DNA of 64,000 nt from Stenotrophomonas maltophilia (GTDB taxonomy: Bacteria > Pseudomonadota > Gammaproteobacteria > Xanthomonadales > Xanthomonadaceae). Position numbers and translations under genes: made by a program. The stretch covers positions 826-64,825 of the forward strand of contig NZ_RAUX01000038.1 of the NCBI RefSeq assembly GCF_013464485.1, in the 5' to 3' direction. Positions 17,542 through 27,432 of the stretch are shown here, one piece after another; the stretch's first letter is position 1; each line of letters opens with the position of its first letter. The notes under the pieces were generated by a model. It had not been told where the DNA came from. It saw only the letters and a program-made list of their open reading frames with translations, and made no database searches.

Positions 17542-18435
17542 ATGGACCTCGCCCAGCCCCGCCGCGTCGAACACCAGCAGACCGACAAGGGCTACGTGCC
17601 GGTGTACACCACCGCGCTCGTCGAGCAGCCGTGGGAGACCTATACCGCCGACGATCACGCCACCTGGAGCACTCTGTACCAGCGCCAGCGCGAGCTGCTG
17701 GTCGACCGCGCCTGCCAGGAATTCCTGGACGCGCAGGACGAGATGGGCATGAGCGCGCACATGATTCCGCGCTTCGACCAGCTCAATGAAGTGCTGGGCG
17801 CCGCCACCGGCTGGACCCTGGTGGGCGTGGAAGGCCTGCTGCCGGAACTGGATTTCTTCGATCACCTGGCCAACCGCCGTTTCCCGGTTACCTGGTGGAT
17901 CCGCCGCCCGGACCAGATCGACTACATCGCCGAGCCGGACTTGTTCCACGACCTGTTCGGCCATGTGCCACTGCTGATGAACCCGGTGTTCGCCGACTAC
18001 ATGGAGGCGTACGGCCGCGGCGGCGTCAAAGCCCATGCGATCGGTCCGGACGCGCTGCAGAATCTGACCCGCCTGTACTGGTACACGGTGGAATTCGGCC
18101 TGATCGACACGCCGGATGGCCTGCGCATCTACGGTGCCGGCATCGTGTCGTCGAAGGGCGAATCGCTGTACTCGCTGGAATCGGCCGCGCCCAACCGCAT
18201 CGGCTTCGACCTGCAGCGCATCATGCGCACCAGGTACCGCATCGACACCTTCCAGAAGACTTACTTCGTCATCGACAGCTTCGAACAGCTGATGCAGGCG
18301 ACCTCGCCGGACTTCACCCCGATCTACGCCGCACTGGCCGACCAGGCGCACCTGCCGGCCGGTGACGTGCAGGCCGACGACCGCGTGTTCCAGAAGGGCA
18401 CGGGCGAAGGCTGGGCCGACGGCGGCGACGTGTAA
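17542..18435 (+). CDS. phhA: Phenylalanine 4-monooxygenase
   Basis: Iron- and tetrahydropterin-dependent conversion of phenylalanine to tyrosine. The 297-residue product is longer than the P. aeruginosa enzyme (about 262), with extra sequence at both ends. The iron ligands are His136 and His141 in HDLFGH and Glu184 in YTVEFGLI. The start has an AGGAG sequence 7 bases upstream. No pterin-recycling phhB gene is adjacent, unlike the phhABC operon of Pseudomonas. An aromatic aminotransferase that could act next lies at 29.7 kb. Confidence 0.96.
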   Translation: MDLAQPRRVEHQQTDKGYVPVYTTALVEQPWETYTADDHATWSTLYQRQRELLVDRACQEFLDAQDEMGMSAHMIPRFDQLNEVLGAATGWTLVGVEGLLPELDFFDHLANRRFPVTWWIRRPDQIDYIAEPDLFHDLFGHVPLLMNPVFADYMEAYGRGGVKAHAIGPDALQNLTRLYWYTVEFGLIDTPDGLRIYGAGIVSSKGESLYSLESAAPNRIGFDLQRIMRTRYRIDTFQKTYFVIDSFEQLMQATSPDFTPIYAALADQAHLPAGDVQADDRVFQKGTGEGWADGGDV

Positions 18436-18458
18436 GCGCACACCGCTGAACACTGAAG

Positions 18459-18488
18459 ACGGCGCACCTCGGTGCGCCGTTTCTGTTT
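18459..18488 (+). terminator. Rho-independent terminator of phhA
   Basis: Stem GGCGCACC / GGTGCGCC with a tight loop, then TTTCTGTTTCT, 24 bases after the phhA stop. Confidence 0.8.
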
Positions 18489-18533
18489 CTGCCTGCACGC
18501 GCTGCCGCAGCGGCGCAGGCGAGGGCTGGGCAC

Positions 18534-19589
18534 TCAGGCGTCCACGGCCCGACAGGAACCGCGCACCATCAGCTGTGGATGCACGCTGGCCGCAGTCGGG
18601 GCCTCAGGTACCTCGGTCTGCACCAGCATCGCCGCAGCCATGCGGCCGATATCGGACACATGGCGGCGCACCGACGTCAGCGGCGGCCACAACCGCGAGG
18701 CCAACGGACTGTCGTCGTAGCTGACGATCGACAACTGCTGCGGTACCGCGATGCCTGCGCGCAGCGCCACCTGGTACACACCCGCCGCCATCTCGTCGTT
18801 GCCGGCGAAGATGGCGCTGGGGCGCTGCCCGCCCAGCAGCAGACGCTCGGCGGCATGCACGCCGGACTCGAACGTGTCGCCCGCTTCCAGCACGCGGTCC
18901 CCCGGCAGGGTCAGGCCCACCTGGGCCAACCGGTCGAGGAAACCATGGGTTCTTTCCCGGGCGGTCCGACGATCACCCGGACCGGCGATCACCGCGATGT
19001 CGCGATGGCCGAGCGAGAGCAGGTAGCCGGCAGCCGCAGCAGCGCCGTCGCGATCGTGCGTGACCACCGCCTGCACTTCATCCTCCGACGCATGTGCGTT
19101 GATGCGTACGTAGCGGCAATCGATGTCGTCCAGCATCTGCGCGAGTGCAGTCGATTCGGATGCGCGCGGGCCAAGGATCACCCCATGCAGCTTCTGCTGC
19201 TGCACGAACCGGCGCACGCCCTGCGCGCATTCCGGATCCTGGCTGTCGCAGGGATGCACCACCAGTTCATAGCCGGTGCCGCGCAGCGCATCCAGCGCGC
19301 CGTGCTGCAGATCGACGATGCATTGGGCGCCCGGGTCGTCATACACCAGGCCAATCAGGAAAGAGCGGCGGAACGCGAGTCCGCGCGCCAAGGGGTCGGG
19401 CACGTAACCGACCTCGCGCATCAACGCCTCGACCTTGTCGCGGGTGTCTTTGCGCACCAGCGGCGAGTTGTTGATGATTCTTGAAACCGTTTTCTTGGAA
19501 ACTCCCGACAGTCGTGCGATGTCGTTGATCGTGGCAGCCTTGCCCTTCGATGCCGGCAACGCGGCATCGCTAATAATTCGCACTGACAT
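18534..19589 (-). CDS. LacI family transcriptional regulator
   Basis: A 351-residue LacI/GalR-type repressor. The N-terminal HTH reads TINDIARLSGVSKKTVSRII with the hinge region after it (DPLARGLAFRRS). A periplasmic-binding-like effector domain occupies residues about 75-345 (ILGPRASES, IFAGNDEMAAGVY, LTSVRRHVSDIGRMA). No sugar operon is adjacent, so the regulon and effector cannot be told from context. A 13-bp inverted repeat (AATTC-GGA-GAATT, 19604-19616), 15 bp upstream of the start, could be an autoregulatory operator. Confidence 0.88.
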   Translation of the reverse strand: MSVRIISDAALPASKGKAATINDIARLSGVSKKTVSRIINNSPLVRKDTRDKVEALMREVGYVPDPLARGLAFRRSFLIGLVYDDPGAQCIVDLQHGALDALRGTGYELVVHPCDSQDPECAQGVRRFVQQQKLHGVILGPRASESTALAQMLDDIDCRYVRINAHASEDEVQAVVTHDRDGAAAAAGYLLSLGHRDIAVIAGPGDRRTARERTHGFLDRLAQVGLTLPGDRVLEAGDTFESGVHAAERLLLGGQRPSAIFAGNDEMAAGVYQVALRAGIAVPQQLSIVSYDDSPLASRLWPPLTSVRRHVSDIGRMAAAMLVQTEVPEAPTAASVHPQLMVRGSCRAVDA

Positions 19590-19603
19590 GTATAGAACCA
19601 GGT

Positions 19604-19616
19604 AATTCGGAGAATT
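19604..19616. promoter_or_regulatory. Possible LacI-type operator
   Basis: Palindrome AATTC-GGA-GAATT directly upstream of the LacI-family gene. The rest of the 239-bp gap up to 19828 shows no other structure that I can support. Confidence 0.25.
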
Positions 19617-19828
19617 CTAGCCTTGCGCCCGTGGGGCGCGAAGTTGCGGAATGTCGCAGCGAAGATGGATCGCGTCGTGTTCGACCGCTTCTGCTGCGCG
19701 AGGTTCCATTGTGATCGCTCTACTTGATATCCATCTGAACCGTTCTTCCGCGCGTGTTCACCTTGAATGCGGGCGCGACGCGCGCGAACGCCAACATTCC
19801 CTTAACCAGGCTCCGCTACAGTCGGGGC

Positions 19829-20419
19829 ATGGACCTGCAGACTTCTCCGTTTCCGGCGTTCCGTGGCCGCGACCGGTTGATCGCCGCAGTCGACGCGGCG
19901 ATGACCTCCGGTGATGCCGAGCGCATCACCGCCGACCTGCAGCTGGCGCTGCAGGAAGCCATCGCGGACAGCCGCATCGAGTTGCCCGAATGCGTGCACC
20001 GTCCGGTCAGTGATCATTACGCGCGACGCCCGCTGTACCACAGCCGCGAACACGGCTACAGCGTGATTGCCATGAGCTGGGGCCCAGGGCAGGGCACGCC
20101 GCTGCACGACCACGATGCCATGTGGTGTGTGGAGGGAGTGTGGTCAGGCGAGCTGGAGATCACCCGCTATGAACTGCTGGAGCGCAACGGTGAGCGCTGC
20201 CGCTTCCGCCGCCACGCCGTGCTGCGCGGGGGCTGCGGCAGTGCCGGCAGCCTGATTCCGCCGCACGAGTACCACACCCTGCGCAACGCCAGCAACGAAG
20301 CGCTGGCGATCTCGGTACACGTGTACGAGGCGCAGATGGAGCGCTCTGCGGTGTTCGATCCGCTCGGTGGTGACTGGTACCAACGCCGCATCCAGGCATT
20401 GCAGGCCGACCCGGCCTGA
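19829..20419 (+). CDS. Cysteine dioxygenase-like cupin protein
   Basis: A 196-residue single cupin. Cupin motif 1 reads GTPLHDHDAMWCVEGVWSGE (metal-binding His-x-His, then Glu/Cys positions) and motif 2 contains PPHEYHTLRNAS. Length and motifs fit the bacterial cysteine dioxygenase (CDO type I) family, which oxidises cysteine or a related thiol acid to the sulfinate. The exact substrate is uncertain. The frame is open 25 codons upstream, but similarity begins near the ATG at 19829. The next gene, eda, starts 116 bp downstream. Confidence 0.72.
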   Translation: MDLQTSPFPAFRGRDRLIAAVDAAMTSGDAERITADLQLALQEAIADSRIELPECVHRPVSDHYARRPLYHSREHGYSVIAMSWGPGQGTPLHDHDAMWCVEGVWSGELEITRYELLERNGERCRFRRHAVLRGGCGSAGSLIPPHEYHTLRNASNEALAISVHVYEAQMERSAVFDPLGGDWYQRRIQALQADPA

Positions 20420-20535
20420 GCCGAGGGCAGGGCGGGGCACCACCAGCACCGTCGTGAGCCACGTGGCATCATGCGCCGCTGCGCTGCCGGACCCGGCGGC
20501 GATCCGCGATGCCCGGTCGGGCAAGGAGCAAGACG

Positions 20536-21174
20536 ATGTCCAGCGCTGATCCGCGCCTGCGCGCGCTGTTGAAGCTGGCACCGGTGATTCCGGTGTACAC
20601 CCCCGAAGATGTGAATGAAGCGGTCGAAGTGGCCCAGGCGCTGTTCCGCGGCGGCCTGCCGGTGATCGAAGTGACGCTGCGCACGCCGCAGGCGCTGGAT
20701 GCGATCAAGGCGATGGTCGAGGCCGTGCCCGATGCGGTAATCGGTGCCGGCACCGTGCTCAACGCCGCGCAGATGCAGGCAGCGAAGCAGGCAGGTGCGC
20801 GTTTCGCGGTGTCCCCGGGTGCGACACCGGCACTGTATGCCGCCGCACGCGACGCCGACCTGCCGTACCTGCCCGGTGCCGCCACCGCATCGGACCTGAT
20901 CCTGGGCCTGGAGCACGGCCACGACACCTTCAAGTTCTTCCCGGCAGTGCAGGCCGGTGGCGCTGCGCTGCTGGCGGCCTGGCACGGCCCGTTCGCCGAT
21001 GTGCGCTTCTGCCCGACCGGCGGCATCAGCGCGCAGACTGCGCCGCAGTTCCTGCACCTGCCCAACGTGCTGTGCGTGGGCGGCTCGTGGCTGACCACCC
21101 CGGCGCTGCTGCAGACCCGCGACTGGGATGCGATCGAGCGCCTGGCCCGCGAGGCGTCAGTGCTGGCCAGCTGA
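20536..21174 (+). CDS. eda: KDPG/KHG aldolase
   Basis: Class I aldolase that cleaves 2-keto-3-deoxy-6-phosphogluconate to pyruvate and glyceraldehyde 3-phosphate, the last Entner-Doudoroff step; it also acts on 4-hydroxy-2-oxoglutarate. 212 residues. Conserved segments are VIEVTLRT (catalytic Glu), GAGTVLN, and the Schiff-base Lys in DTFKFFPA. A good AAGGAG site precedes the ATG at 20536. No edd, zwf or glk is near, so it stands apart from the rest of the pathway. Confidence 0.93.
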   Translation: MSSADPRLRALLKLAPVIPVYTPEDVNEAVEVAQALFRGGLPVIEVTLRTPQALDAIKAMVEAVPDAVIGAGTVLNAAQMQAAKQAGARFAVSPGATPALYAAARDADLPYLPGAATASDLILGLEHGHDTFKFFPAVQAGGAALLAAWHGPFADVRFCPTGGISAQTAPQFLHLPNVLCVGGSWLTTPALLQTRDWDAIERLAREASVLAS

Positions 21175-21215
21175 ACCTGCTGCACGGATCGTCAAAGGTT
21201 TGATCGTGATCAAAG

Positions 21216-21234
21216 CGCCGGCCTCGAGCCGGCG
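21216..21234 (+). terminator. Weak hairpin after eda
   Basis: GC-rich stem CGCCGGC / GCCGGCG without a proper T-run, between eda and adhP. It may attenuate read-through. Confidence 0.35.
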
Positions 21235-21270
21235 TCATTCTGTGGGCAAGCGCACTACGGAGATCCGAAC

Positions 21271-22299
21271 ATGAATTCGACCATGAAGGCCGCCGTGGTG
21301 CGTGAGTTCGGCAAGCCACTGGTGATCGAGGAAGTCCAGGTACCGCGCCCGGGGGCGGGCGAAGTACTGGTCAAGATCGAGGCCTGTGGCGTCTGCCACA
21401 CCGACCTGCACGCCGCCGAGGGCGACTGGCCGGTGAAACCGAACCCGCCGTTCATCCCCGGTCACGAGGGCGTGGGGCACATCGTGGCCGTGGGAGGCGG
21501 GGTAGGGCACGTCAAGGAAGGCGACAGGGTCGGCATCCCCTGGTTGTACTCGGCGTGTGGCCATTGCGAACACTGCCTGGGTGGCTGGGAAACGCTGTGC
21601 GAGACACAGCGCAACACCGGCTACTCGGTCAACGGCGGCTTCGCCGAGTACGCACTGGCCGATGCCAACTATGTCGGCCTGCTTCCGAAGGAAGTGGGCT
21701 TCGTCGAGATCGCGCCGGTGCTGTGCGCCGGCGTGACCGTCTACAAGGGCCTGAAGGTGACCGACACCAAGCCCGGGGACTGGGTGGTGATTTCCGGCAT
21801 CGGCGGCCTCGGTCACATGGCGGTGCGGTACGCCCGCGCGATGGGCCTGAACGTGGCTGCGGTGGATGTGGACGACAACAAGCTGGCATTGGCCCGGCAG
21901 CTCGGCGCGCAGATCACCGTCAACGCGCGCACCACCGACCCCGCCGCCTTCCTGAAGAAGGAAATCGGCGGCGCGCACGGCGCCCTGGTCACCGCGGTTT
22001 CGCCGAAGGCCTTCGAGCAGGCGCTGGGCATGGTCCGCCGTGGCGGCACCGTCTCGCTCAACGGCCTGCCGCCGGGCAACTTCCCGCTGGACATCTTCGG
22101 CATGGTGCTCAACGGCATCACCGTACGCGGCTCGATCGTCGGCACCCGGCTGGACCTGCAGGAGTCGCTGCAGTTCGCCGCCGAAGGCAAGGTCGCGGCC
22201 ACGGTCAGCACCGACCGCCTGGAAAACATCAACGACGTGTTCGCGCGCATGCACGCGGGCACCATTGAAGGCCGCGTGGTGCTCGACTTCGCCGCCTGA
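21271..22299 (+). CDS. adhP: Zinc-dependent alcohol dehydrogenase
   Basis: A 342-residue medium-chain NAD-dependent alcohol dehydrogenase of the AdhP type. Catalytic zinc ligands are in [13 protein letters not shown] and PGHEGVGHI. The structural zinc Cys cluster reads [15 protein letters not shown]. The Rossmann motif is [13 protein letters not shown]. It converts primary alcohols and aldehydes in the cytoplasm. A second in-frame ATG at 21283 (MKAAVV) matches the E. coli start and could be the real one, since the GGAG sits 10 bases before the first ATG. Confidence 0.92.
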   Translation: MNSTMKAAVVREFGKPLVIEEVQVPRPGAGEVLVKIEACGVCHTDLHAAEGDWPVKPNPPFIPGHEGVGHIVAVGGGVGHVKEGDRVGIPWLYSACGHCEHCLGGWETLCETQRNTGYSVNGGFAEYALADANYVGLLPKEVGFVEIAPVLCAGVTVYKGLKVTDTKPGDWVVISGIGGLGHMAVRYARAMGLNVAAVDVDDNKLALARQLGAQITVNARTTDPAAFLKKEIGGAHGALVTAVSPKAFEQALGMVRRGGTVSLNGLPPGNFPLDIFGMVLNGITVRGSIVGTRLDLQESLQFAAEGKVAATVSTDRLENINDVFARMHAGTIEGRVVLDFAA

Positions 22300-22403
22300 C
22301 CGCCTGTGCATGGCCGCCGCTCCGTCCCCCTCTCCCACGGACGCGGCGGCCATGCCGACCCATCGGCAGCGCCGGCACTGGCCGGCAAACCCCAGGCGGT
22401 TCG

Positions 22404-22427
22404 GTAGTGCCGGCCGCTGGCCGGCAA
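22404..22427. repeat. GTAG palindrome, GCCGGCC stem
   Basis: The unit begins GTAGTGCCGGCCGCTGGCCG, same subfamily as 12141. A decayed partial copy (CGGCACTGGCCGGCAA) lies just upstream at 22372-22387. Confidence 0.8.
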
Positions 22428-22461
22428 CCCGGGCACTCCGTGGCAGCCGTACAATGCGCGT

Positions 22462-22854
22462 ATGCCCGGCATGCTCAAGACCCTGTTCCTGTCCCTCGTC
22501 GCCCTGATCGGCGGCGTGCTGTCGCTTGCGCTGGTCAGCAGCGTCGCCGGCTGGCTGCCGCCGTTGCTGGGCATGTCGCCGGACAACAACCGCGTGCAGC
22601 TGGGGTGGGACCTGGCCTTCAGCGTACTCGGTGGCATCGCCGGCATTTCCTTCGCCACCTACTACGCGCCCTGCTGGCCGCGTTCGCATGGTTTTTCGAT
22701 CTGGTCGTTGATCGCGCTGGGCTGCGCCTACGCGGTGTGGACTACGGGCGCGGATTTTCCGTTGTGGTTCGTCATTTCGCTGCTGGCATCGCTGCCACTG
22801 CAGCTGCTGGCCGGCTGGTGGTTTGGGCGCCGTGCGTCGCGGGACGCAACGTAG
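22462..22854 (+). CDS. Small integral membrane protein
   Basis: A 130-residue protein with four predicted membrane helices: LFLSLVALIGGVLSLALVSS, then the AFSVLGGIAGISFATYYA region, the SIWSLIALGCAYAV region, and LWFVISLLASLPLQLLAG. No catalytic or binding motif. Function unknown. Lone gene between two palindromic repeats. Confidence 0.65.
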   Translation: MPGMLKTLFLSLVALIGGVLSLALVSSVAGWLPPLLGMSPDNNRVQLGWDLAFSVLGGIAGISFATYYAPCWPRSHGFSIWSLIALGCAYAVWTTGADFPLWFVISLLASLPLQLLAGWWFGRRASRDAT

Positions 22855-22864
22855 CGCCGCATCT

Positions 22865-22933
22865 GTAGAGCCGAGCCCATGCTCGGCTGCCTGTGTCGAT
22901 GTGCATGAAAGCCGAGCATGGGCTCGGCTCTAC
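22865..22933. repeat. SMAG inverted pair, GAGCCGAGC stem
   Basis: Two inverted copies of the unit GTAGAGCCGAGCCCATGCTC (22865 onward, and its complement ending at 22933). The right-hand copy overlaps the end of ligD: the TAG stop (22930-22932) is part of the GTAG head. Confidence 0.9.
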
Positions 22934-25416
22934 AGGTCCATGCGCGGCAGCGTCTGCTTCAGCCGCGCGATGCCCTGCCATGGGTCACCCTTCAGCCGCT
23001 TCGCGCGCGCCAGCGCCTTGGCCATCGGAAACGCGTCGGCCGCGCTCACCCGGGCCAGTTCTTCCCAGCGCAGCGGCACTGCCACGCCGGCAGCATCGCG
23101 CGCGCGCAGCGACCACGAACAGACGCTGGTAGCACCGCGTGTATTGCGCAGCCAGTCGATGAAGATCACCCCGCCGCGCTTGGCCTTGCTCATCGTCGCC
23201 ACGTAGCGATCAGGCTGCTCCAGCGCCATGGCCTGCGCGAACGCCTCGCAGAATGCCTTCGCCTGTTCCCAGCCAGCCTTGGGCTGCAGCGGTACCACCA
23301 CATGTACACCCTTGCCACCGGACAGCCGCACGAAGCTCTTCAGGCCCACCTGCTGCAGGCGGTCACGCACATCGCGTGCACCGGCTTTCACCTGTGCCCA
23401 GCTGACGCCTTCGCCGGGGTCGAGATCGAACACCAGGCGATCCGGATGCTCGGGGTCGGCCACGGTCGCGCCCCAGGGATGCAGCTCCAGGGTGTTCATC
23501 TGCACCAGCTGCAGCAGGCCCCGTGCATCGTCGATGTAGACGTAATCCTCGCGGCCGCTCTTCTGCTGCAGGGGCACCGCATGTACCGCATCGCCCAGCC
23601 CAGGACCATGGTGCTTCTGGAAGAAGCAGGCCTTGCCCACGCCGTCCGGGCAGCGCAGCAGTGACAGCGGACGTCCGGCGATTTCGGGCAGGATCCAGCG
23701 TGCCATGCGCTGGTAGTAGTCGGCCACGTCGCCCTTGCTCAGTTTCTGCTTTGGAAACACCACCCGCTCCGGATGCGTGATCTGGACCTCGCCTCCGGTT
23801 TCGGCATCTGCGGTGCTCATTCCCAGGTCCGCCTTCTGCTTGTCGCTGCGCAGCCGCTTGAAACTGGCCTGGCGCAGCAGGCCTTCCTTGCCCCAGCCAC
23901 GGAACGCCACCTCCGCCACCGCCACCGGTTTCACCCAGCGTACGCTGGCAGCGCGGAACGGCACATGCGCCGGAAGCTGCAGCACGGGCGCCTTCACTGC
24001 CAACGGCTGCAATACCTTGAGCAGCGCGCGCAGGCTCTCGTCGTCGAAGCCGGTGCCAACGCGGCCCACATAGCGCAGGCCGGCCTTGTCCGACGTGGCC
24101 AGCAGCAGCGAGCCGAATCCCACCCGGGAACCCTTGGGTGCCGTGTGGCCGACGATCACGAACTCGTCGGTGTCTTCGTGCTTCACCTTCACCCAGTTGC
24201 GCGCGCGGGTGTTCACATACGGCGCATCCACCTGCTTGCTGACGATGCCTTCGAAGCCGGCCTCGCCGCTGGCATCGAACACCTGCGGTCCATGATCGAT
24301 CACGTGTTCGCTGAAGGCCAGGGTGCCGGGCGCCGGCCCGATGAGGTCCTTCAGCAGCGCCTTGCGCTCCACCAGCGGTGCACGACTGGTGTCCACGCCG
24401 GCCACACCCGGAAGATCGAACACGATGTAGCGCAGCGGTTGCTTCGAACTACCGTCGATCACGCGCTGCAACGCTGCGAAGTCACTGCGTCCTTCCTTGT
24501 CCAGAACCACCAGCTCGCCATCCAGGCGCGCATCGCGTACCGGCAGCGCCTGCACGGCCTGCACGACCTCGGGAAAGTCGGCCGTCCAGTCCAGGCCGTT
24601 ACGTGAGCGGAGTTTCACCTCGCCGTCGTGCAGATCGGCCAGCAGGCGATAGCCATCCCACTTGATTTCATGCAGCCAGCGCTCGCCATCCGGGGCATGG
24701 TCGCGATGATCGGTCAACTGCGGTTTGAAGCCGCGGGGATAGGGCGTATCACGTGCGCCGTGCAGTTGCAGTGCACGTGCATGCCAGCGCGCATCGGCCT
24801 TGCGTGTGGTCGTGCGTGCGACGGGGGCAGCGCGCGCCGCTTTCTCCGCGGGACGCTTGCTCGCCGCAGGTGCTCGTTTCAGCATCGGTGCCGTCAGCAG
24901 GTCATCCGCTTCGGCGTCGCGCGCTTCACCGTCGTCACGCTTGATCAGCAGCCACTGCATCTGGCGTCCTTTCATCGCGGTGCGCACCAGCTTCCAGCCA
25001 CCGGCCAGGCGTTGCCCGTGCAGAACGAAGTCGATCTTTCCGGATGCCAGCGCCTGCAGTGGATCGCCCTCACAGGCCCAGGTGCCGTGATCGAAGACAT
25101 CCACGTGGCCAGCACCATAGTGGCCTTCAGGAATGTCTCCTTCGAAGCCGGCGTAGGACAAGGGATGGTCTTCCACCTCCACTGCCAGCCTCTTCTCGCC
25201 GACGCGAAGCGAAGGCCCCTTCGGCACGGCCCAGCTCTTCAGTACGCCGTCCATTTCAAGGCGGAAGTCGTAGTGGCGCGAACTGGCATGGTGCAGCTGG
25301 ATGACGAAGATCGGCCGCCGCTTGGGATCAGCGCGTGCAGGCGTTTCGTCAGGTTCCGGCGTCTGCCCGGCGCCACCACCCAGTCGGCGCTTGCGCCGGT
25401 ACTGATGCAACGACAT
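22930..25416 (-). CDS. ligD: Multifunctional DNA ligase D (end joining)
   Basis: An 828-residue NHEJ enzyme with all three classical modules. A 3'-phosphoesterase domain occupies about 35-165 (VIQLHHASSRHYDFRLEMDG). An ATP-dependent ligase domain occupies about 215-520, with adenylated Lys252 in EIKWDGYRL. A primase/polymerase domain occupies about 545-820 (ITHPERVVFPKQKL; metal-binding DLDP). The order PE-LIG-POL matches P. aeruginosa LigD. The linkers are basic and Ala-rich. The gene begins 3 bp after ku and is probably translated from the same message. The stop codon lies in a SMAG repeat. Confidence 0.97.
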   Translation of the reverse strand: MSLHQYRRKRRLGGGAGQTPEPDETPARADPKRRPIFVIQLHHASSRHYDFRLEMDGVLKSWAVPKGPSLRVGEKRLAVEVEDHPLSYAGFEGDIPEGHYGAGHVDVFDHGTWACEGDPLQALASGKIDFVLHGQRLAGGWKLVRTAMKGRQMQWLLIKRDDGEARDAEADDLLTAPMLKRAPAASKRPAEKAARAAPVARTTTRKADARWHARALQLHGARDTPYPRGFKPQLTDHRDHAPDGERWLHEIKWDGYRLLADLHDGEVKLRSRNGLDWTADFPEVVQAVQALPVRDARLDGELVVLDKEGRSDFAALQRVIDGSSKQPLRYIVFDLPGVAGVDTSRAPLVERKALLKDLIGPAPGTLAFSEHVIDHGPQVFDASGEAGFEGIVSKQVDAPYVNTRARNWVKVKHEDTDEFVIVGHTAPKGSRVGFGSLLLATSDKAGLRYVGRVGTGFDDESLRALLKVLQPLAVKAPVLQLPAHVPFRAASVRWVKPVAVAEVAFRGWGKEGLLRQASFKRLRSDKQKADLGMSTADAETGGEVQITHPERVVFPKQKLSKGDVADYYQRMARWILPEIAGRPLSLLRCPDGVGKACFFQKHHGPGLGDAVHAVPLQQKSGREDYVYIDDARGLLQLVQMNTLELHPWGATVADPEHPDRLVFDLDPGEGVSWAQVKAGARDVRDRLQQVGLKSFVRLSGGKGVHVVVPLQPKAGWEQAKAFCEAFAQAMALEQPDRYVATMSKAKRGGVIFIDWLRNTRGATSVCSWSLRARDAAGVAVPLRWEELARVSAADAFPMAKALARAKRLKGDPWQGIARLKQTLPRMDL

Positions 25417-25419
25417 GGT

Positions 25420-26325
25420 TCAACCTGCCTTGCGCCGGATGGTCTTTTTCACGGCCTTTTTGGCAGTCTTCTTCGCAGCCTTCTTTGCCGGTGCCTTGCG
25501 CGTTGCGGCCTTCTTCGCCGGCGTTCGCTTGTTCGCGTCCAGGCTCTTCTGCAGCAGCGCCATGAAATCAACCACATTGGTGGTGGCATCTTCGTGCGGT
25601 ACGGGCTCATCGTCCACCCGGGTGGTGCCGCCCTTGGACTTGATGCGCTTGTTCAACACCTGCTGCAGGCGCTCGCGGAATTCATCGTGGTAGTGCGATG
25701 GATCCCAATCGCTGGACATCGACTCGATCAACTGCTCGGCCATCGCCGTTTCCTTGCCGGTAATGCGGTAGTCGGACAGTTTTCCAGTGGGCAGCTTGTA
25801 GTCCTCGGGATCCACCAGTTCCTGCGGATAGCGCAGGATCATCAGCACCAGTGCGTCCTGCTGTGGCATCACCGCACACAGGTATTCCCGTGTTCGCACC
25901 ACCACCCGCGCGATGCCCACCTTGCCGGTACTGCGCAATGTCTCGCGCAGCAGCACGTAGCCCTTTTCGGCCTTCTTGCCGGGTACCAGCAGATACGGCT
26001 TCTCGTAATAGCGTGGGTCGATCTGCGCCGCATCCACGAACGATTCCACTTCCACCGCTTCGTGGCTTTCCGGCGCGGCCGAGCGGATATCACCTTCCTC
26101 CAGCACGACGTAACTGCCCTTGTCGTACTCATAGGCCTTGACGATGTCCTTCCAGGGCACTTCCTCGCCGGTGTCGGCGTTGACCCGTTCGAAACGGATC
26201 GGCTTGCGGTCGCGGGAGTCGAGCATGCGGAACTGCAGATCGACCTTGCGTTCGCCGGACATCAGCGACACCGGCACATTGAGCAGGCCAAACGACAGCG
26301 TGCCGGTCCAGATCGGGCGGGCCAT
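25420..26325 (-). CDS. ku: DNA end-binding protein Ku
   Basis: Homodimeric bacterial Ku, which binds double-strand ends and recruits LigD. 301 residues starting MARPIWTGTLSFGLLNVPV. The Ku core covers about 1-255 and contains the RVNADTGEEVPW and DALVLMILRYPQEL segments. A Lys/Ala-rich C-terminal tail (repeated AKKAAKK-type units, residues about 265-301) is typical for DNA threading and LigD stimulation. First gene of a two-gene NHEJ operon with ligD. The start is the ATG at 26323-26325, where family similarity begins. Confidence 0.97.
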   Translation of the reverse strand: MARPIWTGTLSFGLLNVPVSLMSGERKVDLQFRMLDSRDRKPIRFERVNADTGEEVPWKDIVKAYEYDKGSYVVLEEGDIRSAAPESHEAVEVESFVDAAQIDPRYYEKPYLLVPGKKAEKGYVLLRETLRSTGKVGIARVVVRTREYLCAVMPQQDALVLMILRYPQELVDPEDYKLPTGKLSDYRITGKETAMAEQLIESMSSDWDPSHYHDEFRERLQQVLNKRIKSKGGTTRVDDEPVPHEDATTNVVDFMALLQKSLDANKRTPAKKAATRKAPAKKAAKKTAKKAVKKTIRRKAG

Positions 26326-26425
26326 GGGCGCACCTTTGGCAGGGCAGGGGACGCCCAGCTTCTGCCCAGCGGTGTAAACCACCCGTGTCGGTGCCGTGCA
26401 CGTCAGGTGGCGCGGCCACTTGGCT

Positions 26426-26449
26426 GTAGAGCCGAGCCCACGCTCGGCT
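26426..26449. repeat. Single SMAG palindrome, GAGCCGAGC stem
   Basis: The unit begins GTAGAGCCGAGCCCACGCTC and lies between ku and a small hypothetical gene. Confidence 0.85.
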
Positions 26450-26466
26450 GCTTCAAGTGCCCGGCA

Positions 26467-27356
<890 letters not shown>

Positions 27357-27359
27357 AGG

Positions 27360-27419
27360 GTAGCGCCGGGCCATGCCCGGCGAGCGCCTGGGGATACGCC
27401 GGGCATGGCCCGGCGCTAC
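27360..27419. repeat. GTAG palindrome pair, CGCCGGGC stem
   Basis: Two inverted copies of the unit GTAGCGCCGGGCCATGCCCG separated by 14 bases. They lie between the converging small-protein and receptor genes, where they could also stop transcription. Confidence 0.85.
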
Positions 27420-27432
27420 CGTTGGTGGGGCG

